Part shown: positions 17,182 through 28,571 of the stretch, piece after piece
How the letters are laid out: each line of letters starts with the position of its first letter
Position numbering within the stretch: position 1 is the first letter of the stretch
From: Hyphomicrobiales bacterium
GTDB lineage: Bacteria > Pseudomonadota > Alphaproteobacteria > Rhizobiales > Beijerinckiaceae
Length of the DNA: 33,419 nucleotides
Direction of reading: 5' to 3'
Assembly: GCA_027483795.1 (NCBI GenBank)
Contig: JAIXTT010000097.1
Coordinates: 1 to 33,419, forward strand
Made by a program: the position numbers and the translations under genes
Notes under the pieces: model-generated
The model's database searches: none
What the model was told of the DNA's origin: nothing
What the model saw: only the letters and a program-made list of their open reading frames with translations

Positions 17182-17868
17182 TCAGAACAGTTCCCCCTGC
17201 GCCGAGGGCGGCGGAGCGGGCTTCGGCGCCGGGGCGCGTCGTTCGGGCTTCGGCAGTTTCGGGTCGACCGGTTCGATGACGAGAAGATCCTCGGGCGCGG
17301 GCCGGATCAGGGCGACGGCGTCCTTCGCGTCCGAGAAGGGATCGAGCCAAAGCTCCCACCGCTCTTCGGGGACGATCACGGGCATGCGGTCATGGACGGC
17401 CGATACGACCCCGTTCGACGAGGTCGTGACGATCGCGGCGGTATCGATCTCGCCGCCGTCCTTGGAAAGATGGGTCTCCCACAGCCCCGCCATGGCGAGG
17501 GGAAGCCCGTCGGCGCGGCGGATCCGATAGGGCGCCTTGCGCCCGTCCTCGCGCCGCCATTCGTAGAAGCAGTCCGCCGGCACGAGGCAGCGGCGATGCC
17601 GGATCGAGGCGCGGAACGCGGCCTTCTCCGTCACGGTCTCGCCGCGCGCATTGATGAGCAGCGGAAACTGGTTCGGATCCTTCACCCAGGCGGGGAGAAA
17701 GCCCCAGCGCACGAGCTTGAACCGTCGCGCGCCGTGTTCCTTCACCACGACGGCCAAGGGCTCGGTGGGCGCGATATTGGTCCGCGGCGGAAAGTTCGGC
17801 TGCTCCTCGTAGCCGAAGAGCTGCCGGACGAGTTCCGGCGAAGCGGTCAGGGCGAAGCGTCCGCACAT
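17182..17868 (-). CDS. SRAP domain abasic-site crosslinking protein (YedK/HMCES family)
   Basis: A 228-residue SOS-response-associated peptidase family protein. It begins MCGRF, so C2 becomes the N-terminal nucleophile after Met removal. N74 (INARGE), E103 (YEW) and H159 (HDRMP) match the YedK active-site residues N75, E105 and H160. YedK/HMCES forms a covalent thiazolidine link with abasic sites in single-stranded DNA, shielding them at forks. The domain is followed by a proline- and alanine-rich tail (about 198-222) ending in QGELF at the extreme C-terminus, which resembles the QxxLF-type sliding-clamp-binding motif. It is convergent with ispE across 72 bp that show no clear terminator. Confidence 0.94.
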   Translation of the reverse strand: MCGRFALTASPELVRQLFGYEEQPNFPPRTNIAPTEPLAVVVKEHGARRFKLVRWGFLPAWVKDPNQFPLLINARGETVTEKAAFRASIRHRRCLVPADCFYEWRREDGRKAPYRIRRADGLPLAMAGLWETHLSKDGGEIDTAAIVTTSSNGVVSAVHDRMPVIVPEERWELWLDPFSDAKDAVALIRPAPEDLLVIEPVDPKLPKPERRAPAPKPAPPPSAQGELF

Positions 17869-17938
17869 GCGGCTGATGTGGCAGGGCGGGAGGGGATGCG
17901 CAAGCGGCGAGGCGTCGTCCCGCTCGGCGGATCGTCGA

Positions 17939-19702
17939 TCAGGCCGCGAACATGTCCGCCCCACCGTTGACCGCCTCGGCTCCTTCGGTCACCGCGCAGG
18001 CCAGGGATGGAGCGCGCACCGCGATCCGTTCGGCGAAGAAGCGCGCCATCATGATCCGGGGCCCGTCGGCACCGTCCGCAAGCGCCTTCTCCGCGAGAGC
18101 CGTGCCGCCCACGGCCAACCCGAAAAGCTCGAGATAGGGCGCAGCACCGGCCAGCGCGTCGTCCGGCTTCGAGCCGATCACGGCCGAAAGCCAAGCGGTC
18201 GCCTCTTCCAGCGCGTCGACGGCCTCGGCCAGGCGCAGCGCCGTACGGCCGAAAGCGGGGGCGTTCGCGCGGCGGACCCGTTCGACCGTGTCACGCATGC
18301 GCCCGATCGCCTCCGCGACCGCTTCGCCGCCGGAGAGCGGCAGTTTCCGCATGACGAGATCGATGGCCTGAATGCCGTTCGTCCCCTCATAGATCGCGGC
18401 GATGCGTGCATCCCTCAGATGCTGAGCCGCGCCCGTCTCCTCGACATAGCCCATGCCGCCATGGACCTGCACGCCGAGCGAGGCGACTTCGATGCCGATA
18501 TCCGTCGACCACGCCTTCGCGACGGGCGTCAGCAGCGCCGCGCGCTCGCCGGCGCGCCTTTTCCGCTCGGGATCCTTCTCGCGCGCGGCGCGGTCGAGCG
18601 CCTCGGCGGTGAGCATGCAGAGCGCGCGGGCGGCTTCCGTCTGCGCGCGCATCGTCAACAGCATGCGCCGGACGTCGGGATGTTGCGCGATGGGGCTCAT
18701 GCCCTCGCCGGAAGCGCCCGCCGCCCTGCCCTGCCGCCGTTCACGGGCATAGTGCGAAGCCTGCTGAAAGGCCCGCTCCGCGATCGCGACGCCCTGAACG
18801 CCGACGGCCAGGCGGGCACTGTTCATCATCGTGAACATGCAGGCGAGGCCGCGATTTTCTTCTCCCACCAGATAGCCCGTCGCACCGCCGCGGTCGCCGT
18901 AGACCATCGTGCAGGTCGGCGAGGCATGGATGCCGAGCTTCTGCTCGAGGCCGTGGCAGTAGAGATCGTTCCGCTCCCCGAGCGACCCGTCCGGGTTCAC
19001 GAGCCGTTTGGGCACGAGAAAGAGCGAGATGCCCCGCGTCCCGGGGGGCGCGTCCGGCAGGCGCGCCAGAACGAGGTGAAGGATGTTTTCCGTCAGGTCG
19101 TGCTCGCCGTAGGTGATGTAGATCTTCTGTCCGGTGATCCGATAGGTCCCGTCGCCCGCGCGTTCCGCCCTCGTCCGCAATGCGGAAAGGTCGGATCCCG
19201 CCTGCGGCTCGGTGAGGTTCATCGTGCCCGTCCACTCGCCGGAGACCAGTTTGGGGAGGTGGATCCGCCGCAAGTCCTCCGAGCCGTGCGTCTGAAGCGC
19301 CTCGATCGCGCCCGCCGTCAGCAGCGGTCCGAGCGCGAAGGCCATGGACGCGGCGTTCCACATCTCGTTGCAGGCGGTCTGGAGAAGGATGGGAAGGCCC
19401 TGCCCTCCGAAGCGCTCGTCCGCGGTGAGCCCGTTCCAGCCGGCGGCGGCCCATTCCCCGTAGGCCTCCCTCCAACCGGGCGGCATCGTCACGACGCCCT
19501 CGCTCAGCACCGCCCCATGAACGTCGCCCATCCGGTTGAGCGGGGCGATGCGGTCGGAAGCGAAGCGCCCCGCCTCTTCCAGAACTGCAGCGACGAGATC
19601 GTCGTTGAGGTCGGGAACGAGGCCCTCGGAGATCAAGCGATCGAGCCCGGCCACATGCCGGAGGGTGAAGAGCAGGTCGTCGACCGGCGCACGGTAACTC
19701 AT
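17939..19702 (-). CDS. Acyl-CoA dehydrogenase, large DmdC-like subfamily
   Basis: A 587-residue acyl-CoA dehydrogenase, longer than the usual 380-400 because of extra N-terminal and C-terminal segments. Visible motifs are GWNGLTADERFGGQGLP, EWTGTMNLTEPQAGSDLSALRT (FAD/substrate binding), GTYRITGQKIYITYGEHDLTENI and GVQVHGGMGYVEET; the catalytic base is E439 in YEGTNGIQA. This subfamily includes FadE-like enzymes and the methylmercaptopropionyl-CoA dehydrogenase DmdC. Here a general medium/long-chain acyl-CoA role is more likely, since no DMSP genes are nearby. Electrons would go to ETF and then ETF-QO. The ATG at 19702 gives the family start MSYRAPV. It is divergent from tsaC with 107 bp between. 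Confidence 0.92.
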   Translation of the reverse strand: MSYRAPVDDLLFTLRHVAGLDRLISEGLVPDLNDDLVAAVLEEAGRFASDRIAPLNRMGDVHGAVLSEGVVTMPPGWREAYGEWAAAGWNGLTADERFGGQGLPILLQTACNEMWNAASMAFALGPLLTAGAIEALQTHGSEDLRRIHLPKLVSGEWTGTMNLTEPQAGSDLSALRTRAERAGDGTYRITGQKIYITYGEHDLTENILHLVLARLPDAPPGTRGISLFLVPKRLVNPDGSLGERNDLYCHGLEQKLGIHASPTCTMVYGDRGGATGYLVGEENRGLACMFTMMNSARLAVGVQGVAIAERAFQQASHYARERRQGRAAGASGEGMSPIAQHPDVRRMLLTMRAQTEAARALCMLTAEALDRAAREKDPERKRRAGERAALLTPVAKAWSTDIGIEVASLGVQVHGGMGYVEETGAAQHLRDARIAAIYEGTNGIQAIDLVMRKLPLSGGEAVAEAIGRMRDTVERVRRANAPAFGRTALRLAEAVDALEEATAWLSAVIGSKPDDALAGAAPYLELFGLAVGGTALAEKALADGADGPRIMMARFFAERIAVRAPSLACAVTEGAEAVNGGADMFAA

Positions 19703-19809
19703 GGGGTCTCTCCCGGAACGCGGGGATTCCCCCGTCATCATTGGCGCGAAGCATCGCGCGCATGGTATGCGGACGCCATCGGCAAATCCGCACGGCGACA
19801 AGTTTGAAC

Positions 19810-20832
19810 GTGAACGATCGAGCGTCAATTCCCGGACAAGGCCAAGGCCCGGCGGAAGACCGCGAAACCCGCTCGATCCTTCCGGACGCGGCAGGGATCG
19901 CGGAGGCGGCGACGCTCCTGCGGGCGGGCGGCCTCGTCGCCTTCCCGACCGAGACCGTCTACGGGCTGGGCGCGGACGCGTCCGACGGGGAGGCGGTGGC
20001 GGGGATCTACTCCGCCAAAGGGCGCCCGAGCTTCAATCCTCTGATCGCCCATGTGGTCGATCTCGCCGCGGCGGAAGTCGAAGGCGTGTTCGGTCCGGAG
20101 GCGCGCGCGCTCGCCGAAGCGTTCTGGCCCGGCCCGTTGACGTTGGTGGTTCCGGCCGCGCCGGGCTGTTCCGTCAGCGATCTCGCCCGCGCCGGCCTCG
20201 ACAGCGTGGCGCTCCGCGTCCCCGCGCATCCCGTCGCGCAGGCGCTGCTGCGCGCGACCGGAAGGCCCGTCGCGGCGCCCTCGGCCAATCGTTCCGGGCG
20301 GGTCAGCCCCACCACGGCGGACCATGTCCGCGAAGATCTCGGAGGGCGCATCGACGCGATCGTCGAAGGCGGCTCGACGCCGGTCGGCGTCGAATCCACG
20401 ATCGTGTCCTGTCTCGACGGGAGAGCGTCCATGCTGCGGCCCGGCGGCATTCCGCGCGAGGCGATCGAGCGCGTTCTCCGACGCCCTCTCGTCGAACCGG
20501 AAGCCGTGGAGGATCGACCGGTCGCTCCCGGCATGCTCCGGTCCCATTACGCGCCCGAGGCGGCGGTGCGGCTCGATGCGCACGAGGTGCGGGAAGGCGA
20601 AGCGGTCCTTCTGTTCGGCGGCTTCGTCCCGGCCGGGCTGGAGCGCGCGAAGGCCCGTCTCGATCTGAGCGCGAAGGGCGACCTCGCCGAAGCGGCCGCC
20701 CATCTGTTCTCCCATCTTCGCCGCCTCGACGCGGTCGGGGCCGCCACGATCGCCGTGACGCCGATTCCCGGACACGGCCTCGGTGAAGCCATCCTCGACC
20801 GTCTGCGCCGCGCCGCCGCGCCGCGCACCTGA
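19810..20832 (+). CDS. Threonylcarbamoyl-AMP synthase, Sua5 type
   Basis: A protein of about 340 residues with the YrdC/TsaC domain (AFPTETVYGLGADASDG near 43-59, KGRPSFNPLIAHV, PVAAPSANRSGRVSPT) and a C-terminal Sua5 domain after the linker APGMLRSHYAPEAAV, which separates it from short TsaC proteins. It makes threonylcarbamoyl-AMP from threonine, bicarbonate and ATP for the universal tRNA modification t6A37. The start is uncertain: GTG at 19810 is taken, TTG at 19804 is possible, and there is no upstream ATG giving a sensible length without running into the divergent promoter. No strong ribosome site is visible. Confidence 0.92.
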   Translation: MNDRASIPGQGQGPAEDRETRSILPDAAGIAEAATLLRAGGLVAFPTETVYGLGADASDGEAVAGIYSAKGRPSFNPLIAHVVDLAAAEVEGVFGPEARALAEAFWPGPLTLVVPAAPGCSVSDLARAGLDSVALRVPAHPVAQALLRATGRPVAAPSANRSGRVSPTTADHVREDLGGRIDAIVEGGSTPVGVESTIVSCLDGRASMLRPGGIPREAIERVLRRPLVEPEAVEDRPVAPGMLRSHYAPEAAVRLDAHEVREGEAVLLFGGFVPAGLERAKARLDLSAKGDLAEAAAHLFSHLRRLDAVGAATIAVTPIPGHGLGEAILDRLRRAAAPRT

Positions 20833-20966
20833 CCTCAAAGCCCGCGCGTCCCCCGTTCGAAGAGGGGTGCCGCCCTTAGGACGCCGCGCGTGCGGGTTGA
20901 ATTCGGAGGATCGCGGCAACAGACTGCATGCCGTTACGGAAGATGCAGCCGAAAGGACCGGATCCG

Positions 20967-21536
20967 ATGACGCCCGAGGACGATCTGGGTTCCGGACTGG
21001 AGTCGGGCATCGCCGGTTTGGCGAAGTATTGGAAGCGCGTGGTCGCCGTCGGCGTCGTGCTGATGCTGTGCGGAGGGCTCGCCCTGACGGCCGTCGTGGC
21101 CGCGACGATCGCGAGCGTCTTTCTCGTCGGCGCGGCCATGATGATCGCCGGAGCGTCGGAAATCGTCCATGCGTTCGGCGTTCGCGATTGGAGCCGATTC
21201 TTTCTCTGGGTCGCTTTGGGGATCCTCTACACTCTTGCGGGGCTTGCCGCCTTCGTGAATCCCGGCCTCGCGGCGGGCGTCCTCACGCTGCTGCTCGGGG
21301 CCGGTCTCGTGGCATCGGGCATTCTCCGGATCGTGCTGGCCGCCGAAATGCGCGAAGGCCGATTCTGGGGCTGGGTCGCAGGATCGGGGCTGATCACCGT
21401 TCTGCTCGGCGTCATGATCCTTTTCCGATGGCCGGAATCGAGCCTTTACGTACTGGGGCTTTTCCTCGGGCTCGATCTCGTATTCGCGGGGGCCGGCTGG
21501 TTGGCCATGGGGCTGGCCCTGCGCGGCCGCCTCTGA
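20967..21536 (+). CDS. HdeD-like membrane protein (DUF308)
   Basis: A 189-residue integral membrane protein with six predicted hydrophobic helices (VVAVGVVLMLCGGLALTAVV, ASVFLVGAAMMIAGASEIVHAF, FFLWVALGILYTLAGLAAFV, AGVLTLLLGAGLVASGILRIVLA, GWVAGSGLITVLLGVMILF, LYVLGLFLGLDLVFAGAGWLAMGLAL). Pattern, helix spacing and the WP after the fifth helix match the HdeD/DUF308 family, named for an E. coli acid-resistance membrane protein; the molecular role is unknown. The ATG at 20967 has AAAGGA 9 nt upstream (20952-20957). An inverted repeat CTGCAT (20924-20929) / ATGCAG (20943-20948) sits immediately before the ribosome site. Confidence 0.88.
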   Translation: MTPEDDLGSGLESGIAGLAKYWKRVVAVGVVLMLCGGLALTAVVAATIASVFLVGAAMMIAGASEIVHAFGVRDWSRFFLWVALGILYTLAGLAAFVNPGLAAGVLTLLLGAGLVASGILRIVLAAEMREGRFWGWVAGSGLITVLLGVMILFRWPESSLYVLGLFLGLDLVFAGAGWLAMGLALRGRL

Positions 21537-21672
21537 GAGCCGAACGAGCTCGCCGTCCGTCGTCCCCTCCCCCCCCCCACCGCCGCCGGCGGAAGCGCGA
21601 CGGGATTGCCTTTTGTGCCGTGATGCGCAAAGGACTAGCCGCTTTCCAGCTGATGTTTCGGGGACCGCGTTC

Positions 21673-24347
<2,675 letters not shown>

Positions 24348-24351
<4 letters not shown>

Positions 24352-24623
24352 ACGACTTCACGACCGTCACCGGAAAGGCCTTCGCGGCTCTGATGATCGT
24401 GGTCGGAGCGGCCTCCGGGGCGGTCTATCGGGCCTATCCGGAGCTCTCGACTTCCGCGATCCCGTCCTTCGTCTGGCCGCTGCTCGCGGCCTTCGTCTTC
24501 GACCTGTGGTCGAGGCCGATGATCGCGGACGAGAAATGGCCGCCGATCACGACGCAGACGCGCTTCATCGGCGTGATCTTCGCCACGATTCTGGGCGTGC
24601 TGATCACGCACGCCGGAGCGTGA
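24348..24623 (+). CDS. Small membrane protein coupled to ppdK (unknown function)
   Basis: A 91-residue protein starting MNDFTTVTGKAFAALMIVVGAASGAVYRAYPE. Hydrophobic segments are AFAALMIVVGAASGAVY (about 12-28), IPSFVWPLLAAFVFDLW (about 40-56) and FIGVIFATILGVLITHAG (about 73-90), suggesting three membrane spans joined by short charged loops (DLWSRPMIADEKWPPITTQTR). I recognise no family. The ATG overlaps the ppdK TGA as ATGA, and the codon usage has the same strong third-position GC bias as its neighbours, so it is a genuine gene rather than a chance reading. A role with PpdK is suggested only by coupling. Confidence 0.75.
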
Positions 24624-24684
24624 AACCGGGCCGCGATTAACCCGCCGTCAACCTTACCGCTTCACGACTCTGAACGTTCGGAGC

Positions 24685-24701
24685 GCCCGCGAATCGCGGG
24701 C
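24685..24701. other. Stem-loop in the gap between the small membrane protein and sleB-like genes
   Basis: GCCCGCG (24685-24691) and CGCGGGC (24695-24701) form a perfect 7-bp stem with a 3-nt loop, 22 nt before the hydrolase ATG. There is no U-tract. It may end or stabilise the ppdK transcript or shape the leader of the hydrolase mRNA; function is not demonstrated. Confidence 0.45.
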
Positions 24702-24723
24702 CGGGGCGTCGGGGTTCCTGCGC

Positions 24724-25959
24724 ATGGTGATCGCGGGTCTGCGTTGGACGGTCTCGACCTTGGCTCGATGGGGCCTCGGTGCGGGTCTTCTCGTGTCCTT
24801 CACGGCGTCCGCAGGCATCGACGCGACCACGGGCTATTCCGCCGCGAGCCCGGTCCGCTTCATCGAAGCCGCCGCGTTCAGGGCCGAACCTCCGGCCGCG
24901 GGCGTGCTTCTCCTCGATCCGTTCTCGCTCGGAGCCCTCGACGCGACCGATCCCGTCGTGCTCTCGGGTCTCCTGCCCGACGAAGCCTCGCCGCGCTTCG
25001 AGACCAAGAACGGCCTTCCGGCTCCGCACGGGGTCGACAGGCGCGCCAAATACGACGCCGAGGAAAGCGCCCTGCTGCGCCGCACGCTTCGCCTGCGCGA
25101 AGAGGCGCGTGCGATCCTTTACTCGGGAGAGGCGTCGGGTCGGAAACCGGGCATCCTGCAGCCTTCCGACCTCTTCGACTCCACGGGGCTTCCGGGACGG
25201 TTCAGAACGGAGACGCCTCCGTCCGAAAGCGCCTTCGTCCGCCGCTCCCCGCCGACGCCCGTGCATGCGGACCCGCGAAGCGCCGTCCTCGACGGTGCGA
25301 CGCCCCCGCTGTCCGGCGCCGTCAGCGGTTCCACGACGACCCCCGCATCGATCGATCCGATGTTGCGGCGGATCTTCGCCTCGACCACGCCCGGTTCGCG
25401 CGGCGAGCGGGATCGTTGGTCGACCGGGATCTTCCCGCTGGCCACCCTCCCCGACCGGGCCCGCTTCGCGTCGCTGATCGATCCGGCGCGCTCCGACGCC
25501 GAGCAGAAATGCCTCGCTCAGGCGATCTATTTCGAAGCGCGCAGCGAACCCCTGCCGGGCCAGGCGGCCGTCGCGCAGGTGATCTTCAACCGCATGAAGA
25601 GCGGCATGTATCCGACGACGGCCTGCGCGGTCGTCTTCCAGAACACGGAACGCTTCCTCGCCTGCGAATTCACCTTCACCTGCGAAGGCAAATCGCTCGA
25701 CGTCACGGACGCGGCCTCATGGGCGACCGCCGTGCGGCTCGCCAAGGACGTCACGGAGGGGCGGATCTACCATCCCGGCGTCGGCGACGCGACGCATTAC
25801 CATGCCGACTACGTGAACCCCCGCTGGGCCGCGTGGCTCGAGAAACTCGACGTGATCGGTCGACACATCTTCTACAAGGTGAAACCCGACATCCCCGGCG
25901 GCGTCTGCCCCGGCTGCCTGATCACCCGGACGGCGGACACGCGAACGCCGCGGGGCTGA
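24724..25959 (+). CDS. SleB/CwlJ-type cell wall hydrolase
   Basis: A 411-residue envelope protein. Residues 1-30 form a signal peptide or membrane anchor (WTVSTLARWGLGAGLLVSFTASAG). A long proline/serine/threonine-rich linker with low order fills about 35-250. The C-terminal hydrolase_2 domain (about 257-390) reads CLAQAIYFEARSEPLPGQAAVAQVIFNRM with likely catalytic E271, then FQNTERFLACEFTFTCEG and THYHADYVNPRWA. SleB-like domains cleave peptidoglycan; in non-sporulating alphaproteobacteria they are thought to act in wall remodelling. It converges on nadC with only 27 bp between stops and no visible terminator. Confidence 0.9.
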   Translation: MVIAGLRWTVSTLARWGLGAGLLVSFTASAGIDATTGYSAASPVRFIEAAAFRAEPPAAGVLLLDPFSLGALDATDPVVLSGLLPDEASPRFETKNGLPAPHGVDRRAKYDAEESALLRRTLRLREEARAILYSGEASGRKPGILQPSDLFDSTGLPGRFRTETPPSESAFVRRSPPTPVHADPRSAVLDGATPPLSGAVSGSTTTPASIDPMLRRIFASTTPGSRGERDRWSTGIFPLATLPDRARFASLIDPARSDAEQKCLAQAIYFEARSEPLPGQAAVAQVIFNRMKSGMYPTTACAVVFQNTERFLACEFTFTCEGKSLDVTDAASWATAVRLAKDVTEGRIYHPGVGDATHYHADYVNPRWAAWLEKLDVIGRHIFYKVKPDIPGGVCPGCLITRTADTRTPRG

Positions 25960-25986
25960 AGCGGGACGGGCGGGGCCGCGCGGCCG

Positions 25987-26838
25987 TCAGCGGATCACCA
26001 CGTCGAGCCCCAGATCCAGAACCGGGGCGGAATGCGTGAGCGCGCCGACCGAAATCATGTCGACGCCGGTTTCGGCGACGGCGCGCACCGTATCGAGCGT
26101 GATCCCGCCGGAAGCCTCGGTCCGGATCCGCCCGGCGACCATGTCCACCGCCCGACGCAGCAGGTCCGGGGCCATGTTGTCGAGCAGCACGACGTCGGCG
26201 CCCTCGGCGATCACCTCTTCGAGCTGATCGAGACGGTCCACCTCGATCTCGATCTTCACGAGATGGCCGACCGAGTCCTTGGCGGCCCGCAGGGCCGCCG
26301 TCACGCCGCCCGCCACCGCGATGTGGTTGTCCTTGATCAGCACCGCATCGTCGAGGCCGTAGCGGTGGTTGGAACCGCCGCCGCATTTCACGGCGTATTT
26401 CTCGAAGGCCCGCAAGCCGGGGGTCGTCTTCCGCGTGCAGACGATGCGCGCGCGCGTCCCGGCAACCGCGTCCACATAGCGGCGCGTGAGCGTGGCGATG
26501 CCGCAGAGACGCCCCATGAAGTTCAGCGCGGTGCGTTCGGAAGAAAGGATCGACCGGGCATTGCCCGAAACGCGCGCCACCACGGTGCCGGGTTCCATGA
26601 TCCCGCCTTCCTCCGTCGCCGGGGAGAACCGTACGGAGGGGTCGTAGATCCGGAACGCGGCTTCCGCCAGCGGAAGTCCCGCGACCACGCCGGGCCCACG
26701 CGAGGCGATCACCAGTTCCGCCGTCGCCGCGGCCGGAATGGTGGCGAGCGTGGTGACGTCGCCCGCCCGTCCCAGATCCTCCTCGAGCGCCCTGCGCACG
26801 GCTTCGTCGATCAGGAGGGGGTTCAGGAAGGCGGTCAT
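25987..26838 (-). CDS. nadC: Nicotinate-nucleotide pyrophosphorylase (quinolinate phosphoribosyltransferase)
   Basis: A 283-residue enzyme that converts quinolinate and PRPP to nicotinate mononucleotide, the third step of de novo NAD synthesis. Hallmarks are [13 protein letters not shown] near the N-terminus, [44 protein letters not shown] (PRPP and quinolinate binding), [18 protein letters not shown], and [30 protein letters not shown] at the end. Length is normal. The ATG is 10 nt after the nadB stop, so it is the last gene of the nadABC run. Confidence 0.97.
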   Translation of the reverse strand: MTAFLNPLLIDEAVRRALEEDLGRAGDVTTLATIPAAATAELVIASRGPGVVAGLPLAEAAFRIYDPSVRFSPATEEGGIMEPGTVVARVSGNARSILSSERTALNFMGRLCGIATLTRRYVDAVAGTRARIVCTRKTTPGLRAFEKYAVKCGGGSNHRYGLDDAVLIKDNHIAVAGGVTAALRAAKDSVGHLVKIEIEVDRLDQLEEVIAEGADVVLLDNMAPDLLRRAVDMVAGRIRTEASGGITLDTVRAVAETGVDMISVGALTHSAPVLDLGLDVVIR

Positions 26839-26848
26839 GGCGTAAGCC

Positions 26849-28393
26849 TCAATGTTCGGCGTCGGAGCGCAGTTCGATCCGCTCGGCGTCGGCGAGCGTC
26901 ATCATGCTCCGGCGGGCTGAAGCGGGCCGCTGCTGCGGATGATCGGAACGAAAATGCCCGCCGCGGCTTTCCCGCCGGGCGAAGGCGGCGGCCGCCACCA
27001 TCGTCGCGGCCGTGGTCATCAGCTGCAACGAGCGCGACGCAGCGGCGGCGGCGATGACGCGCAGCGTCGCGAGCCCTTCGAGCATGCCGGCCTCGTCCCG
27101 GATCACGCCGAATTTCGAGGCCATGGTCTCGCGCAGCAGCGCGAGCATCGCGGGATCGCTCTCGCAGGGCGGCCCGGCTTCGGGGAAGGGCTCGGGCCGG
27201 GACGCCCCCCCGGCGTCATCCCTGAGGTCGTCCGCGATCCGGGCACCGAAGACGATGGCTTCCAGAAGCGAATTGGACGCCAGTCGGTTCGCGCCGTGCA
27301 CGCCCGTCGAAGCCGCTTCGCCGGCGGCGTAAAGTCCGGGCAGCGAGGTCCGGCCGCGCTCGTCCGTCCAGACGCCGCCCATATGGTAATGTTCGGCTGG
27401 CGCGACCGGGATCGGTTCGCGCACCGGGTCGAGCCCCGCCGCGACGCAGGCCGCATTCACCGTGGGGAAGAGGTCCGGGAATTCGGAGCCCACCGCCTCG
27501 CGACAATCCAGAAACGCGCCCTTCCCCGCAGCGATCGACGCGAAGACGCCGCGCGCGACGACGTCCCGCGGACCGAGTTCCGCGTCGGGATGGATCGCGG
27601 GCATGAAGCGCTTCCCGTCGCGGTCGATCAACGTGGCGCCCTCGCCTCTGAGCGCCTCCGTGACGAGCGGCGCGGGATCGCGGCCGACGTCGAGCGCGGT
27701 CGGGTGGAACTGCACGAACTCGGCGTCGGCGATCACCGCGCCCGCTTCCGCCGCCAAGGCGAGACCGACGCCGCGCGCTTCGACGGGATTGGTCGTGACG
27801 GCATAGAGCGCCCCGATGCCGCCCGTGGCGAGCACCACCGCGCCCGCCGGAAAGGCCTCCGCCACAGCGGCACGGCCGTGATCGCCCCGCGCGACCACGC
27901 CCTTCACCATGCCGTCATCGACGATCAGCCGCTCGGCGACATAGCCCTCATGCAGCGTGATCGACGGCGTCTTCCGGACGGCGGCGACGAGCGCCTCCAT
28001 GATGGCCTTCCCCGCCATGTCGCCCTTCACGCGGACGATGCGCCGTTCGGAATGGGCGGCCTCGCGCGACTGAACGAGCCGGCCTTCCAGATCGCGGTCG
28101 AACGGCACGCCGTAGCCGAGGAGATCATGCACCCGTGCGGGCGCTTCCCGCGCCATGCCCAGCGCGATTACCTCGTCGACGATGCCCGCGCCTGCCGCCA
28201 CGGTGTCGGCCGTATGCTTCTCCGGCGCATCGCCCTCCGACATGGCCGCCGCGATGCCGCCCTGCGCCCAGGCGGAGGACGCGCCCTCCCCGATCGGAGC
28301 CGCGGCAAGCACGGTCACGGGCTTCGGTGCGAAACGCAGCGCGCAGAAGAGCCCCGCGAGCCCCCCGCCGACGATGACGACGGGGCGGGTCAA
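26849..28393 (-). CDS. nadB: L-aspartate oxidase
   Basis: A 514-residue flavoprotein that oxidises L-aspartate to iminoaspartate for NadA. The FAD loop is [11 protein letters not shown] (5-15), then [57 protein letters not shown], and the conserved [47 protein letters not shown] block. The start is assigned to TTG at 28393, since GGAGG (28401-28405) lies 7 nt before it and the resulting N-terminus [11 protein letters not shown] fits the family; a GTG at 28420 would add nine poorly conserved residues upstream of that ribosome site. The C-terminal segment carries the usual helical NadB tail. It is followed by nadC after 10 nt. Confidence 0.95.
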   Translation of the reverse strand: MTRPVVIVGGGLAGLFCALRFAPKPVTVLAAAPIGEGASSAWAQGGIAAAMSEGDAPEKHTADTVAAGAGIVDEVIALGMAREAPARVHDLLGYGVPFDRDLEGRLVQSREAAHSERRIVRVKGDMAGKAIMEALVAAVRKTPSITLHEGYVAERLIVDDGMVKGVVARGDHGRAAVAEAFPAGAVVLATGGIGALYAVTTNPVEARGVGLALAAEAGAVIADAEFVQFHPTALDVGRDPAPLVTEALRGEGATLIDRDGKRFMPAIHPDAELGPRDVVARGVFASIAAGKGAFLDCREAVGSEFPDLFPTVNAACVAAGLDPVREPIPVAPAEHYHMGGVWTDERGRTSLPGLYAAGEAASTGVHGANRLASNSLLEAIVFGARIADDLRDDAGGASRPEPFPEAGPPCESDPAMLALLRETMASKFGVIRDEAGMLEGLATLRVIAAAAASRSLQLMTTAATMVAAAAFARRESRGGHFRSDHPQQRPASARRSMMTLADAERIELRSDAEH

Positions 28394-28498
28394 AGGGCGG
28401 CCTCCATCGCAAACGCCCACGGCCCGCGAAGCGCCGGATGAGAACGCGGCGCGACTGCGGTGCCGGGCAGACCGAGCATCATGATCATCGAGGCGAAA

Positions 28499-28552
28499 CC
28501 CCTCATCCGGCCCGCCTTCGGCGGTGCACCTTCTCCCGCAAGGGGAGAAGGG
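28499..28552. repeat. Dispersed hairpin repeat in the nadA-nadB gap
   Basis: The 178-bp space between nadA and nadB contains a known type of intergenic repeat with two hairpins: CCGCC-TTC-GGCGG (28512-28524) and CCTTCTCCC (28529-28537) facing GGGAGAAGG (28543-28551). In rhizobial genomes such CTCATCC...CTTCTCCC-GCAAG-GGGAGAAG units are spread through intergenic regions. In the minus-strand nad transcript it could form two stem-loops between nadA and nadB. Confidence 0.75.
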
Positions 28553-28571
28553 CCCCCGCGACGAGGCCCCG

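Noticed and set aside
10647-19702. Possible DMSP degradation locus (AcuI-like reductase plus DmdC-like acyl-CoA dehydrogenase)
   Set aside because: The two genes are over 6 kb apart and in different operons, and no dmdA, dmdB, dmdD or DMSP lyase gene is present. Both families also have general roles.
25960-25986. Terminator between sleB-like gene and nadC
   Set aside because: The 27-bp gap has no stem-loop with a U-tract; the two transcripts probably overlap.
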